From JAVBWI01 sp036677445 (GTDB taxonomy: Bacteria > Bacillota > Clostridia > Christensenellales > CAG-138), in NCBI GenBank assembly GCA_036677445.1, contig JAVBWI010000003.1, forward strand, positions 1 through 64,000: a DNA stretch of 64,000 nt. The letters run 5' to 3'. The position numbers and the translations under genes are program-made. The notes beneath the pieces were generated by a model, which worked only from the letters and a program-made list of their open reading frames with translations, was not told where the DNA came from and searched no databases. Shown here piece after piece: positions 42,611-50,641 of this stretch. Within the stretch, counting starts at the first letter, position 1. Each line of letters opens with the position of its first letter.

Positions 42611-43756
42611 ATGGTCATCGTGGCGATCGGATTATCCGTACTGCTGGCTTTTGGCGCGTTTGCCGTGGATATGAGCATGTTATACCTGGAAAACACGCGC
42701 CTGCAGACCGCGCTCGACGCGGGCGTGCTTGCCGGCGCCTCCATGCTTCCCGACCGCGACGCGGCAATACGCGAAGCGCGGGCGTATATAGAAGCAAACG
42801 GGTATTCCGTAGACGGCATAGAGTTCAGTTTCGAAGGCGACGATATGATCATCACCGCCAACAGCACACAGACGGTGGACGCAGCCTTCTCCCGCATTAT
42901 GGGGTATGATACGCATGCGGTTTCTTCCGCCGCAAGCGCGGAAAAGTATACCCCCACCATCGGCGGTCCGTTTGACTATTTGCTCTTCTCTGGCAGCCCC
43001 GTACATAGGCTCACCATGGGCGGCACTTTTAACATCGACGGCAGCGTGCATTCCAACGGGGACCTGTACGCTTCCCCCAGTTCCGGCGTGATCACCGGCG
43101 CGGCGGAAGCCTGCGGCACCGTTTCTATCAATTCCACCGCCACCGCAGGCGCGGAGGTCCCCGGGGCAGAGCATATTGATATGCCGGATTTCTCCTCCGT
43201 TGTTGCGGCTGCGCTGCCTGCAAGCTATGATACGGTATTGACACCGGCGGAAATCTCCGGCGGGAAACAGATATTTACGGGCAACACGCTTGTTACGGGG
43301 AACTGTTTCATTTCAAACCAGGCGGAGATCTACGGCACGCTCTATGTGCAGGGTGATTTGACGATAAACGGCGGATCCCCCGTCTGTGTTCTTAACGGTA
43401 CGATTTACGCTACGGGGAAGATAACATTCAATAATACATTCCAGGGAGTAGGAAACGTATTCGCCGGAGGAAATATCAGATTCACGGGCAATTTTGTGCA
43501 ATTGGATGCAACCAAATCCATCTCCGTCTACTCGCAGACAGGGAATATCGATATCGCAACCGCGGGCAACCTGATCACAGGCATTATTTACGCACCCAAC
43601 GGCACTGCAACAGTAAATGGCGGCGACACCACGTTTTATGGCAGCATCATCGCAAACAGAATAGCAGGCATGCCCAATAACCTTGTGATGCGTATGCCGG
43701 AGGAGCCGTTCCCCATTATCACCACCGGTGAAGACGCCACGCGGCTGGTGCGTTAG
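42611..43756 (+). CDS. TadG-like pilus-locus protein
   Basis: A 381-residue protein. The N-terminus MVIVAIGLSVLLAFGAFAVD followed by MLYLENTRLQTALDAGVLAG is the TadE/TadG-type membrane helix and start of the Putative Flp pilus-assembly domain. The rest (about 120-381) has repeating short beta-strands rich in G, T, N (GSVHSNGDLYAS, GTLYVQGDLTINGG), suggesting a beta-helix, probably outside the cell. AGGGGG lies ten bases before ATG 42611. The open frame continues upstream to a CTG (42578), adding LKRARKGEDGA, which looks like the usual basic TadG head, so that start is possible. Confidence 0.75.
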   Translation: MVIVAIGLSVLLAFGAFAVDMSMLYLENTRLQTALDAGVLAGASMLPDRDAAIREARAYIEANGYSVDGIEFSFEGDDMIITANSTQTVDAAFSRIMGYDTHAVSSAASAEKYTPTIGGPFDYLLFSGSPVHRLTMGGTFNIDGSVHSNGDLYASPSSGVITGAAEACGTVSINSTATAGAEVPGAEHIDMPDFSSVVAAALPASYDTVLTPAEISGGKQIFTGNTLVTGNCFISNQAEIYGTLYVQGDLTINGGSPVCVLNGTIYATGKITFNNTFQGVGNVFAGGNIRFTGNFVQLDATKSISVYSQTGNIDIATAGNLITGIIYAPNGTATVNGGDTTFYGSIIANRIAGMPNNLVMRMPEEPFPIITTGEDATRLVR

Positions 43757-43819
43757 ACGCAAAACCGCCGTGTTCAGGCAATTATGAAATATTCAGAAAT
43801 TTTTTGTGAATTATTTGTT

Positions 43820-43848
43820 TTGACAACCTTTTACGGGGTATATATTAC
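43820..43848 (+). promoter_or_regulatory. Promoter before riboswitch 2
   Basis: TTGACA (43820-43825), 17 bases, TATTAC (43843-43848). Confidence 0.7.
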
Positions 43849-43865
43849 CATAGGATAAGTGTCCT

Positions 43866-43945
43866 TCATAGCAAAGCTGCCGAAAGGCAGTGACGCAAAG
43901 CTACAGGGCCTAAAGGCGAAAGCCTATGGCAGCCAGTTGCCGCTT
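43866..43945 (+). ncRNA. c-di-GMP-I (GEMM) riboswitch 2
   Basis: Same landmarks as riboswitch 1: AGCAAAGCTGCCGAAAGGCAG, GACGCAAAGCTACAGGGCCT, AAAGGCGAAAGCCT, GGCAGCCAGTTGCC. The expression platform is very clear. CAGTTGCCGC (43934-43943), which contains the 3' P1 strand, is a perfect 10-base complement of GCGGCAACTG (43985-43994), the start of a terminator hairpin. Ligand binding should therefore release the terminator arm and stop transcription. Downstream of it only very small open frames are present before riboswitch 3. Confidence 0.92.
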
Positions 43946-43987
43946 ACCGATATTGCAGCCTTTATATTTATTTAGGTTGATATTGCG

Positions 43988-44020
43988 GCAACTGCGCAGC
44001 AGTTGCTTTTCTTGTTTTTA
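43988..44020 (+). terminator. Expression-platform terminator of riboswitch 2
   Basis: GCAACTGC (43988-43995), loop GCA, GCAGTTGC (43999-44006), then TTTTCTTGTTTTT. Confidence 0.9.
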
Positions 44021-44036
44021 CAGGAAAGGCAATGAT

Positions 44037-44114
44037 ATGCGGCAGCGCGGCGGCGCACGGGAATGCCCGCGCTGCGCGCACCAAAACCAGTATGAAGCAT
44101 GGGACGGGAGGTGA
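44037..44114 (+). CDS. Tiny ORF after riboswitch 2 (25 residues)
   Basis: ATG 44037 with AGGAAAGG upstream gives 25 residues, including CPRCAHQNQYEAWDGR, which looks like the first half of a zinc ribbon with its second cysteine pair missing. Its TGA overlaps a GTG (44111) that opens the next small frame. It is either a real small or leader peptide under riboswitch 2, or the broken start of a longer zinc-ribbon gene. Low certainty. Confidence 0.35.
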   Translation: MRQRGGARECPRCAHQNQYEAWDGR

Positions 44115-44275
44115 TAAAAGAACAGCTCCAGACGGCAAAAAGTACTGCCAAAATGACGCTGTACCGATATACGGTACGTTTGGTCCACCGTTCTCCCACG
44201 CTGTGGACTTCCCAATTTAGTTCGATGCAAGGCGCGGCACTGCGCCGGGTGAAACGTATTGTAAGAGCGTCGTAA
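44111..44275 (+). CDS. Small basic ORF coupled to the tiny ORF (54 residues)
   Basis: Starts at GTG 44111 inside a GTGA overlap with the preceding ORF, directly at GGGAGG. The 54-residue product is basic, with TLYRYTVRLVHRSPTLW and ALRRVKRIVRAS. No domain is recognised. The ribosome site is too close for independent initiation, so coupling would be needed. A perfect hairpin GTTTGTCG/CGACAAAC (44292-44311) and another, TCCGAATG/CATTCGGA (about 44334-44358), follow before riboswitch 3. Confidence 0.3.
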   Translation: MIKEQLQTAKSTAKMTLYRYTVRLVHRSPTLWTSQFSSMQGAALRRVKRIVRAS

Positions 44276-44398
44276 CGGCGCGTGAAACCGTGTTTGTCGC
44301 CGCCGACAAACATGCGGAACCTTACAAGGAATGTCCGAATGCAGCTGACATTCGGATGATTGAGCCAAGACTACTTACAAAAGTACCCCTTCCCGATA

Positions 44399-44476
44399 AT
44401 GGCAATGCAACCGAAAGGTTGTCTCTCGCAAAGCTACAGGGTCTAAAGGCGAAAGCCCATGACAGCCAGCTGCCGA
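44399..44476 (+). ncRNA. c-di-GMP-I (GEMM) riboswitch 3
   Basis: A more diverged copy: GGCAATGCAACCGAAAGGTT, then TCGCAAAGCTACAGGGTCTA, AAGGCGAAAGCC, and ATGACAGCCAGCTGCCG. P1 is GGCA (44401-44404) with TGCC (44471-44474). The conserved CGCAAAGCTACAGGG core and the CAGCCAG 3' segment are kept. About 100 bases later a strong terminator precedes the prepilin peptidase gene. CGGCA within 44520-44535 could compete with P1 through TGCCG, but the switching fold is less obvious than for copies 1 and 2. Confidence 0.85.
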
Positions 44477-44571
44477 ATGAAGCCACTGCTTTTGTTTACG
44501 ATACGCTGCCCGCACAGGGTGCGGCGGCGGCATCCCCCTTTACAAAAGAAGGATGCGACGCGTAGACGATG

Positions 44572-44612
44572 AGCCATCATTCGGTGCAACGTACCCGATT
44601 GGTGGCTTTTTA
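44572..44612 (+). terminator. Terminator between riboswitch 3 and the prepilin peptidase gene
   Basis: AGCCATCATTCGG (44572-44584) and CCGATTGGTGGCT (44595-44607) form a 13-pair stem with one mismatch, followed by TTTTTATTT. It probably acts as the riboswitch 3 off-state. Confidence 0.85.
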
Positions 44613-44669
44613 TTTCGCAATAGCGGCGAAAAAAGCTTCGGGAGGCAAATCAACAAGGAGGTCCGGCGT

Positions 44670-45317
44670 ATGTGGATACCCATCTTTGCCGCGGCGGGCG
44701 CGCTTTGCGCCATACCCACGCGCACCCTTGCGCGGCGGCTTATTAATAACCGCACGGAAGAGCAGAGTACAAGCCGTATATTGTACGGCAGGCTTTCCCT
44801 CGGGCTTTGGATGGGTATCTGCACGCTGGCCTGGTCGCTCATCGCCGCCATGACACAGGAGGCGGGGATGGTTCGGTTGATCCAGTCTGTGCTTGTATTC
44901 CAGATCATTTTATGCCTGAGCGCGGTAGATATCGTCATACGCAGAATTCCCAACGAGTTGCTGTTGGCGCTGCTGCTCGCGTACGCCGCGGGGCATACCG
45001 TAAGCCCCGGATGGTCCGGTTTTACAAGCAATCTGTTGGGTGCGGCCGTTGCAGCCGCGGTGTTCATGCTTCCTTCGAAGCTTGGTATGATCATCGGCTG
45101 GGGGGACGTAAAGTATGCGGTTGTAATCGGTTTCTGCTTCGGTCTCACGGGGATTTTACAGGTCATGCTGGTGATGGGCCTATCGCTTGGCGTATACACC
45201 GCTTACCTGTACTTGAGCCGCCGGGGCAGCGTGAAATCGACAGCCGCCATGGGTCCCTACATTTCTTTAGGCGCAATGGCCACAATGGTGTTTCCAGTGT
45301 ACCATACGATTTTTTAA
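44670..45317 (+). CDS. tadV: Prepilin peptidase (A24A, TadV/CpaA-like)
   Basis: A 215-residue membrane aspartyl protease. ATG 44670 has AAGGAGG eight bases upstream. About six membrane segments are predicted. The two catalytic aspartates lie in CLSAVDIVIRRIPNELL and IIGWGDVKYAVVIGF (GxGDxK motif). The N-terminal methylase domain of type IV prepilin peptidases is absent, as usual in Tad systems. It would cut the leader of the Flp pilin encoded just downstream. Expression is under riboswitch 3. Confidence 0.88.
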   Translation: MWIPIFAAAGALCAIPTRTLARRLINNRTEEQSTSRILYGRLSLGLWMGICTLAWSLIAAMTQEAGMVRLIQSVLVFQIILCLSAVDIVIRRIPNELLLALLLAYAAGHTVSPGWSGFTSNLLGAAVAAAVFMLPSKLGMIIGWGDVKYAVVIGFCFGLTGILQVMLVMGLSLGVYTAYLYLSRRGSVKSTAAMGPYISLGAMATMVFPVYHTIF

Positions 45318-45358
45318 CCTATACACCACAACCATAAAATTGTAAAGGAGATGCGGTT

Positions 45359-45541
45359 ATGAAAAGGCTCATGGAAATCCTCCGGGATGAAAATGGCCAG
45401 GGCATGGTTGAATACGGCCTGATCCTTGGCCTGATCGCCATCGTAGCCATCGGCGCCATCATCGCGCTGGGCAACGGGATGGGTGACCTGTTTACCGGCG
45501 CCAAGGACACGCTCGTAGAAAACAACGTTATCACCGAATAA
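45359..45541 (+). CDS. flp: Flp-type pilin
   Basis: A 60-residue prepilin. The leader MKRLMEILRDENGQG is followed by MVEYGLILGLIAIVAIGAI, with the processing site after glycine and the family's GxxxxEY pattern (G-QGMVEYGLI). The mature pilin is one hydrophobic helix with a short C-terminal tail. This is the main subunit of the Tad pilus. AAAGGAG precedes the ATG. A long GC-rich hairpin follows (45578-45607), which may raise its transcript level over downstream genes. Confidence 0.93.
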   Translation: MKRLMEILRDENGQGMVEYGLILGLIAIVAIGAIIALGNGMGDLFTGAKDTLVENNVITE

Positions 45542-45577
45542 TAAGAATTACAGCTCAGCAAATAGTATGCCAGTGCG

Positions 45578-45607
45578 CGACCGTCCGTGCATCCGTACGG
45601 GCGGTCG
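45578..45607 (+). other. Intercistronic hairpin after flp
   Basis: CGACCG (45578-45583) with CGGTCG (45602-45607) and inner CCGT/ACGG form a strong stem. There is no T run, so an mRNA-stabilising or processing role is more likely than termination. Confidence 0.55.
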
Positions 45608-45635
45608 TGTTACCCCATTTTGAGGGAGGCGGGCC

Positions 45636-46028
45636 ATGCAGCAAACAAAGCGCACAAAAGCAAGCCGCGAACGCGGGCAGGCGCTTGTCGAGACGGCGAT
45701 CACGCTGCCTCTCTTGCTTTTGCTGCTGATGGGCATTATGGAATTCGGCTGGTTCTTTTACAACCAGATGAGCGTGGAAAACGGCAGCCGCGAAGGCGCG
45801 CGCTACGCCATCGTCAACGCGGGCTCGGGTACGCTGACGCAGGATGTGACGGACGTGGTCAACGGCGTAATTGTCGGACCGGGTACCATAACCGTAACGG
45901 TAAACAAGAGGGCGGAAAACGTGACCGTCACGGTGCAAAAGGCCGTGCCCGCCCTGACCCCCATGGCCAGGCTGTTTACCGAAGGCGATACCTTTATGCT
46001 TACCTCCTCCACCACCATGAAGATCTAA
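45636..46028 (+). CDS. tadE: TadE-family pseudopilin
   Basis: A 130-residue protein. The N-terminus ASRERGQALVETAITLPLLL (about 10-29) is the classic TadE start, with RGQALVE, one membrane helix and the following FGWFFYNQMSVENGSREGAR segment. The outer part (about 65-130) is beta-rich. TadE-like proteins are minor pilus components processed by the same prepilin peptidase. GAGGCGGG precedes the ATG. Confidence 0.9.
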   Translation: MQQTKRTKASRERGQALVETAITLPLLLLLLMGIMEFGWFFYNQMSVENGSREGARYAIVNAGSGTLTQDVTDVVNGVIVGPGTITVTVNKRAENVTVTVQKAVPALTPMARLFTEGDTFMLTSSTTMKI

Positions 46029-46035
46029 TGTAGTG

Positions 46036-46233
46036 TCGAAAAAGCGGATACATCCACTTTTTCGAGGTTCACCGCGCAAGTTGCCGCTCGGTTTCCTGCT
46101 TACGCAGGAAAGCTGTCGCGCCAACTTACGCTCCGAGGTGTCATTTTGCACCGTACATGCCGCTGCAAAATGACGGATTGGAAGCCTCTGGTTACTTAAA
46201 TAAGCTGCTTACCGTTTCTTCCAGAGGTTTTTT
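46036..46233 (+). other. Hairpin cluster between tadE and cpaB
   Basis: This 300-base gap has no gene. It carries hairpins in a row: TCGAAAAAG/CTTTTTCGA with inner GGAT/ATCC (46036-46065), TTTCCTGC/GCAGGAAA (about 46091-46110), GTCATTTTGCA/TGCAAAATGAC (46140-46174), and CCTCTGG/CCAGAGG followed by TTTTTT (46185-46233), which looks like a terminator with a long loop. This could be an attenuator that lowers expression of the assembly genes compared with the pilin. Confidence 0.55.
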
Positions 46234-46325
46234 AACAGTCTCAGAGCGAATGACCTTATACCTTGATTTTTGTAAATACCAGCGGGCGGGCGAAAGCCTT
46301 CGCCCCGCGTTGTCGGGGGGTTACC

Positions 46326-47048
46326 ATGAAAAAGATCTACATCATAGCGGTGCTCGTTGCGATACTGACCGGCGTCGCGGTGTACTTTTACGCCGCCTCT
46401 CTGGAAAGGAAAGCGACGGTGGTCGTGCCCGAGGGCCCCGTTGTGGTAGCCGTAGCCCCCATAGAAGAAAATACTTTGATTACATCGGATATGGTCGCGC
46501 TGCAAAAAACGGCGCTTGCCTGGATCAACGCGGACGCCGCCGTCTCAATGGCTGACGTTGTCGGCAAGATCAATAAATACCGGATACCCGCCGGGCAGCA
46601 GATCGTGCACGCGCAGCTGAGCACCGTGGCAAGCGGCACACAGGGCGGACAGCTTTCGTATATCATTGCGGAAGGCATGCGCGCCATCACGCTATCCACC
46701 GACGAGATCGCGGGCGTAGGCGGTTATATCAACAAAAACGACTATGTGGATATACTCTCCACCGTTACGCTGACGCAAAAGGATGAAGAGGGAAACGAAA
46801 TCAGCATACCCGCGTCCGAAATGGTGCTGGAAAACATCAAGGTGCTGGAGATCGGCTCGCGCGTACAGAACGCCAGCGCCGAGGAGCCCATGTATTCGTA
46901 CGGATCGGTGACGCTGAGCGTCTCCCCCGAGGATGCGCTGAAGCTCTATTACGCCATCAGCTATGGGCACGTTTACCTGCTGCTGCGCGCGCCGCAGGAC
47001 AACGATATCGTATCTCCCCCGCTGTATACCTGGGTACCCACTGATTAA
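46326..47048 (+). CDS. cpaB: CpaB/RcpC-like Flp pilus assembly protein
   Basis: A 240-residue protein with one N-terminal membrane helix (IYIIAVLVAILTGVAVYFYA) and a SAF domain (about 35-105: VVVAVAPIEENTLITSDMVA, YRIPAGQQIVHAQLS). The C-terminal part (about 115-240) is RcpC-like, with GMRAITLSTDEIAGVGGYIN and NDYVDILSTVTL. CpaB is an envelope part of Tad systems. In a Gram-positive it should sit on the outer face of the membrane. GGGGGG precedes the ATG. Confidence 0.88.
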   Translation: MKKIYIIAVLVAILTGVAVYFYAASLERKATVVVPEGPVVVAVAPIEENTLITSDMVALQKTALAWINADAAVSMADVVGKINKYRIPAGQQIVHAQLSTVASGTQGGQLSYIIAEGMRAITLSTDEIAGVGGYINKNDYVDILSTVTLTQKDEEGNEISIPASEMVLENIKVLEIGSRVQNASAEEPMYSYGSVTLSVSPEDALKLYYAISYGHVYLLLRAPQDNDIVSPPLYTWVPTD

Positions 47049-47131
47049 TCCGGAACGACGTCATTCCTCATGTAATCAGTTCTCACCCGGAAATGACGCT
47101 TTCCCACACGGACGCAAAGGATGGTGCAGGC

Positions 47132-48253
47132 ATGGAACAGCTCAAGGTATTCGTCATCAGCAGCGATAAGGATGTACGCTATCGCCTCAAGGGCATATTG
47201 GATGCGAGCGACATCGTGATCGTGGGCTATGGCGACATTGCCCCCTCCGCCGTGCAAAAGGCGCAGGGCATGCAGCCGGACGTCACGCTGGTATATTACG
47301 AATCCGCCACGGCGCTGGACATCGCGCAGCGCATTTACCAAAGCGTACCCGGCTGCGCGCTGGTGCTGCTTACGGATACGCTCTCGGTTTCGCTCACGCG
47401 CGAGGCGCTCAATGTCGGCATTCGCCTGCTCGTCTCCTTCGAGGACGACCCCGCGGCAATACTGGATTCGGTGCGGCGCGCGGGCGCGCTGGAGCAGACA
47501 CGGGCGGGCTCAACGCAGAACGCTTCCTCGCTCAAATCCCGCGTGATCAGCGTATATTCGGGCAAGGGCGGAACCGGCAAAACGACCATCGCCGTCAATA
47601 TCGCAACATCGCTCGCGAAGCAGGGTTATAAAACGGCTATCATCGACCTCAACCTCGAGTATTCCTGCGTGGCGCTGTATCTGGACATGCAGGCCAAGGA
47701 TACCATCGCCGAGCTTGCGCAGGAACGCGGCAACCTGAACATGGATATACTGCGCGGCTTTACCGTGCAGCACTACAGCGGGCTTACGGTGCTCTCGGGC
47801 CCCAATACGCCGGAGAGCGGCGAGTATGTGGAAAGCCGGCATGTGGAAAGCGTGCTTTCGGTGATGCGTCCGTTCTTTGACTGCATCGTGCTGGATCTGC
47901 CCGCCAATTTTTCGGATACGACCATCACCGCGATCGAAAACAGCAACAAGGTGCTTATCGTGATGCAGCCGGATCTTGCCAGCATCAAGGCGGCGCATAT
48001 GGCTACCACCGTGCTTGCTTCCCTGCAGATGCAGGAAAAAATAGGCTACGTGTACAACAAGGACAGCAAAGCCTTCCTTTCCATAAGGGATGTGCAGCGG
48101 GTGCTTGGCGTCTCCCCCGGCTTTGTGCTCCCGCGCGACGACAAAACGGCGGACCGCTGCCAGTGCATCGGCCGCCCCATCGTGCTGGAAGAGCCGCGTA
48201 CGGCGCTGGGCAGGCAGCTTCGCCACACGGCGCTGGAGGTGATCCGGCAATGA
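47132..48253 (+). CDS. cpaE: CpaE/TadZ-like localisation ATPase
   Basis: A 373-residue protein. Residues 1-120 form a receiver-like domain (LKVFVISSDKDVRYRLKGIL), without a clear phospho-acceptor set. Residues 135-373 are a ParA/MinD ATPase: deviant Walker A VYSGKGGTGKTTIAVNIATS, TAIIDLNLEYSCVALYLDM, and FFDCIVLDLPANFSDTTI. CpaE/TadZ places the pilus machine in the cell. Its stop overlaps the next gene's ATG (ATGA). Confidence 0.9.
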   Translation: MEQLKVFVISSDKDVRYRLKGILDASDIVIVGYGDIAPSAVQKAQGMQPDVTLVYYESATALDIAQRIYQSVPGCALVLLTDTLSVSLTREALNVGIRLLVSFEDDPAAILDSVRRAGALEQTRAGSTQNASSLKSRVISVYSGKGGTGKTTIAVNIATSLAKQGYKTAIIDLNLEYSCVALYLDMQAKDTIAELAQERGNLNMDILRGFTVQHYSGLTVLSGPNTPESGEYVESRHVESVLSVMRPFFDCIVLDLPANFSDTTITAIENSNKVLIVMQPDLASIKAAHMATTVLASLQMQEKIGYVYNKDSKAFLSIRDVQRVLGVSPGFVLPRDDKTADRCQCIGRPIVLEEPRTALGRQLRHTALEVIRQ

Positions 48254-49593
48254 GCCTGATGAACCGTTTGAATAAGGCCCCCGAAATGCCGGTGCAGCAG
48301 GAGCAAGCCCCCTCCGCGCCAGCCGCGGCGGCGGTGCCCGAGACCAAGCAGGAACAATACCTGTTCATCATCGACCGCGTGCGCAGCGCTGTGATCGAAC
48401 GGCTGCGGGGGCAGAACAGCGAACCGGACGGCGCGCAGGTGCAGGGCATCATCGACGACGTGCTGATGGAGTATTCGGATACCATCACGCGGGTGGAGCG
48501 GGCCAAATTATCCACCGTGCTGTTCAATGAGGTAATGGGCCTGGGGCCGCTCGAGGAGCTGCTCAACGACCCGAGCGTCACCGAGGTGATGGTCAACGGC
48601 CCGCGCCACGTGTTCGTGGAGCAGGCGGGCAAGCTGCGCCTCTCGGAGGTAAAGTTCCGCGACGAAGAAGCCGTGATGCAGATCATTGAAAAGATTGTCG
48701 CGGCCATAGGCCGCCATGTGGATGAAGCAAGCCCCATGGTGGACGCTCGCCTGAAAGACGGCTCGCGCGTGAATGTCATCATCCCCCCGCTCTCGCTTTC
48801 GGGTCCGGTCATCACCATCCGCAAGTTCTCCAAAACGCCGTTTACGGTGCATGACCTGATCGATTTCGGCTCCCTTACGCCGCGCATGGCAAGCTTTCTG
48901 GAATCCTGCGTCAAGGGCAACCTGAACATCATGGTGGCGGGCGGCACGGGCAGCGGCAAAACCACGCTGCTCAACGTGCTTTCCGGATACATTCCGCCGG
49001 ACCAGCGTATTGTCACCATCGAAGACGCTGCGGAGCTGCAGTTGAACCAGCAGCACGTCATTACGCTGGAAAGCCGCCCGGCGAACCTGGAGGGGCGGGG
49101 CGAAATTTCCATACGCGACCTTGTAAAAAACGCGCTGCGCATGCGGCCCGACCGCATCATCGTAGGCGAGGTCCGAAGCGGCGAGGCGCTGGACATGCTG
49201 CAGGCCATGAATACCGGCCACGACGGTTCGCTCACCACCGGCCACGCGAATTCCCCTCGCGATATGATCTCGCGTATCGAGACAATGGTGATGATGGCTG
49301 GCGTGGACATGCCGCTCTTGGCCATCCGTGCCCAGATCGCCTCGGCGATAGACCTCATCGTACAGCAAAGCCGCTTGCGGGACGGCACGCGCCGTGTGAC
49401 CAGCATCACGGAAATCACCGGCATGGAGGGCGATATCGTGAGCATGCAGGATATATTCGTGTATGAGACCGACGGCTCTCTCGACGGGCAGGGCCGCTTC
49501 AACGGGCGGTTCCGCGCCACCGGCGTATACCCCAAATGCGTAGTCAAGATACGGAACAACGGCGTACCCGTGCATGACGAATGGTTCAGCTGA
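48250..49593 (+). CDS. tadA: TadA/CpaF secretion ATPase
   Basis: A 447-residue type II/IV secretion ATPase that powers Tad pilus assembly. N-terminal domain about 40-170, with LGPLEELLNDPSVTEVMVNG. The ATPase core has Walker A MVAGGTGSGKTTLLNVLSG (about 240-258), the aspartate box TIEDAAELQL, Walker B region MRPDRIIVGEVRSGEALDML and the histidine box TGHDGSLTTGHANSPRD. The ATG overlaps the cpaE stop by 4 bases, so the two are translated together. Confidence 0.95.
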   Translation: MSLMNRLNKAPEMPVQQEQAPSAPAAAAVPETKQEQYLFIIDRVRSAVIERLRGQNSEPDGAQVQGIIDDVLMEYSDTITRVERAKLSTVLFNEVMGLGPLEELLNDPSVTEVMVNGPRHVFVEQAGKLRLSEVKFRDEEAVMQIIEKIVAAIGRHVDEASPMVDARLKDGSRVNVIIPPLSLSGPVITIRKFSKTPFTVHDLIDFGSLTPRMASFLESCVKGNLNIMVAGGTGSGKTTLLNVLSGYIPPDQRIVTIEDAAELQLNQQHVITLESRPANLEGRGEISIRDLVKNALRMRPDRIIVGEVRSGEALDMLQAMNTGHDGSLTTGHANSPRDMISRIETMVMMAGVDMPLLAIRAQIASAIDLIVQQSRLRDGTRRVTSITEITGMEGDIVSMQDIFVYETDGSLDGQGRFNGRFRATGVYPKCVVKIRNNGVPVHDEWFS

Positions 49594-49677
49594 AGGCCGC
49601 GCAGAATCCTGCACAGGATAGCGTGCGGGCGAATGAACGGCTTATGGCGCACAGCGCATGGAAACGGAGGTGGATGG

Positions 49678-50604
49678 ATGGAAAAACTGCTGCTGGCGCT
49701 TTGCGCCTGCCTGCTGGCGTTCTGCGCCGCGGTGCTGATGCTCCATGCCGCGCTGCACAACAGACTCAAGTCCGGCGAGCGCCTTGTAAAACTGACCGGC
49801 GAGAAACCGCTGCCCCTCTCGCGGCAACGCCTGCGCGCACAGCGCACGCCTCCCATCAAAATTTCCACCGTGCTGGTGGATCAACTCGCGAGCTCGGGCG
49901 TTCCGATGCGGGCTGAAGAGTTTTTGCTCATTTGGGTGCTGCTTTCCTTCATCCCCTCGGCATTGAGCGCGCTGCTCGAAGCGCATATGCTGGTATCCAT
50001 TACGCTGACGGGCCTGGGGCTGGCTATTCCGCCGCTCTATGTGCGGCACAGCCGCCGCAAGCGCCTGATGGCTTTTGAAAAACAGCTCAGCGACGCCATC
50101 GTGAGCATGAGCAATTGCCTCAAAAGCGGGCTTACCTTCCAGCAGGGCATGCAGAACGTTGCCGAACAGATGTCCGAGCCTATCTCCCGCGAGTTCGCCC
50201 GCGTACTGCGGGAGATGCAGCTGGGCAGCACCAGTGAACGGGCGCTTACCAACCTGACCCGCCGCGTGCCCAGCGCGGACGTCAAGCTGATGGTAACGGC
50301 GATACTGATTTCCCAGCAGGTGGGCGGCAATCTTTCCGCCGTTCTTGACAACATCGCGCAGACCGTGCAGGACCGCCTGAAGGTGAAGGAGGATATCCAC
50401 ACCATCACCTCCACCGGCCGCATGTCGGGTACGGTCATCGGGTTTTTGCCCATCGGCATCGGGATTATGCTGATGCTGATCGACCCGAATTACATGCAAA
50501 TGTTTTTTGAAACACCCGAAGGCCGCGCCATGCTGCTCGCCGCCGCGGCGCTGGAATTCCTGGGGTATCTCCTGATACGTAAGATTGTTTCCGTAAAGTA
50601 TTGA
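49678..50604 (+). CDS. tadB: TadB-like inner-membrane pilus assembly protein
   Basis: A 308-residue membrane protein with a T2SF domain. ATG 49678 follows GGAGGTGG. Membrane segments lie near 3-22, 80-125 and 255-300. The cytoplasmic T2SF part (about 135-250) includes FEKQLSDAIVSMSNCLKSGL and LMVTAILISQQVGGNLSAVL, both typical of TadB/TadC. It forms the membrane platform on which TadA acts, together with TadC. Confidence 0.92.
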   Translation: MEKLLLALCACLLAFCAAVLMLHAALHNRLKSGERLVKLTGEKPLPLSRQRLRAQRTPPIKISTVLVDQLASSGVPMRAEEFLLIWVLLSFIPSALSALLEAHMLVSITLTGLGLAIPPLYVRHSRRKRLMAFEKQLSDAIVSMSNCLKSGLTFQQGMQNVAEQMSEPISREFARVLREMQLGSTSERALTNLTRRVPSADVKLMVTAILISQQVGGNLSAVLDNIAQTVQDRLKVKEDIHTITSTGRMSGTVIGFLPIGIGIMLMLIDPNYMQMFFETPEGRAMLLAAAALEFLGYLLIRKIVSVKY

Positions 50605-50641
50605 CCGGCAGTTGCAACTTTGTGGATTGGGGGTGGATCGT

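Noticed and set aside
44290..44565. A 91-codon frame spanning riboswitch 3.
   Set aside because: It lies over the aptamer and its structured flanks, so it is not a credible gene.
48003..49868. A 621-codon open frame on the minus strand across cpaE and tadA.
   Set aside because: Serine/arginine-rich shadow of two well-recognised genes; no plausible domain.
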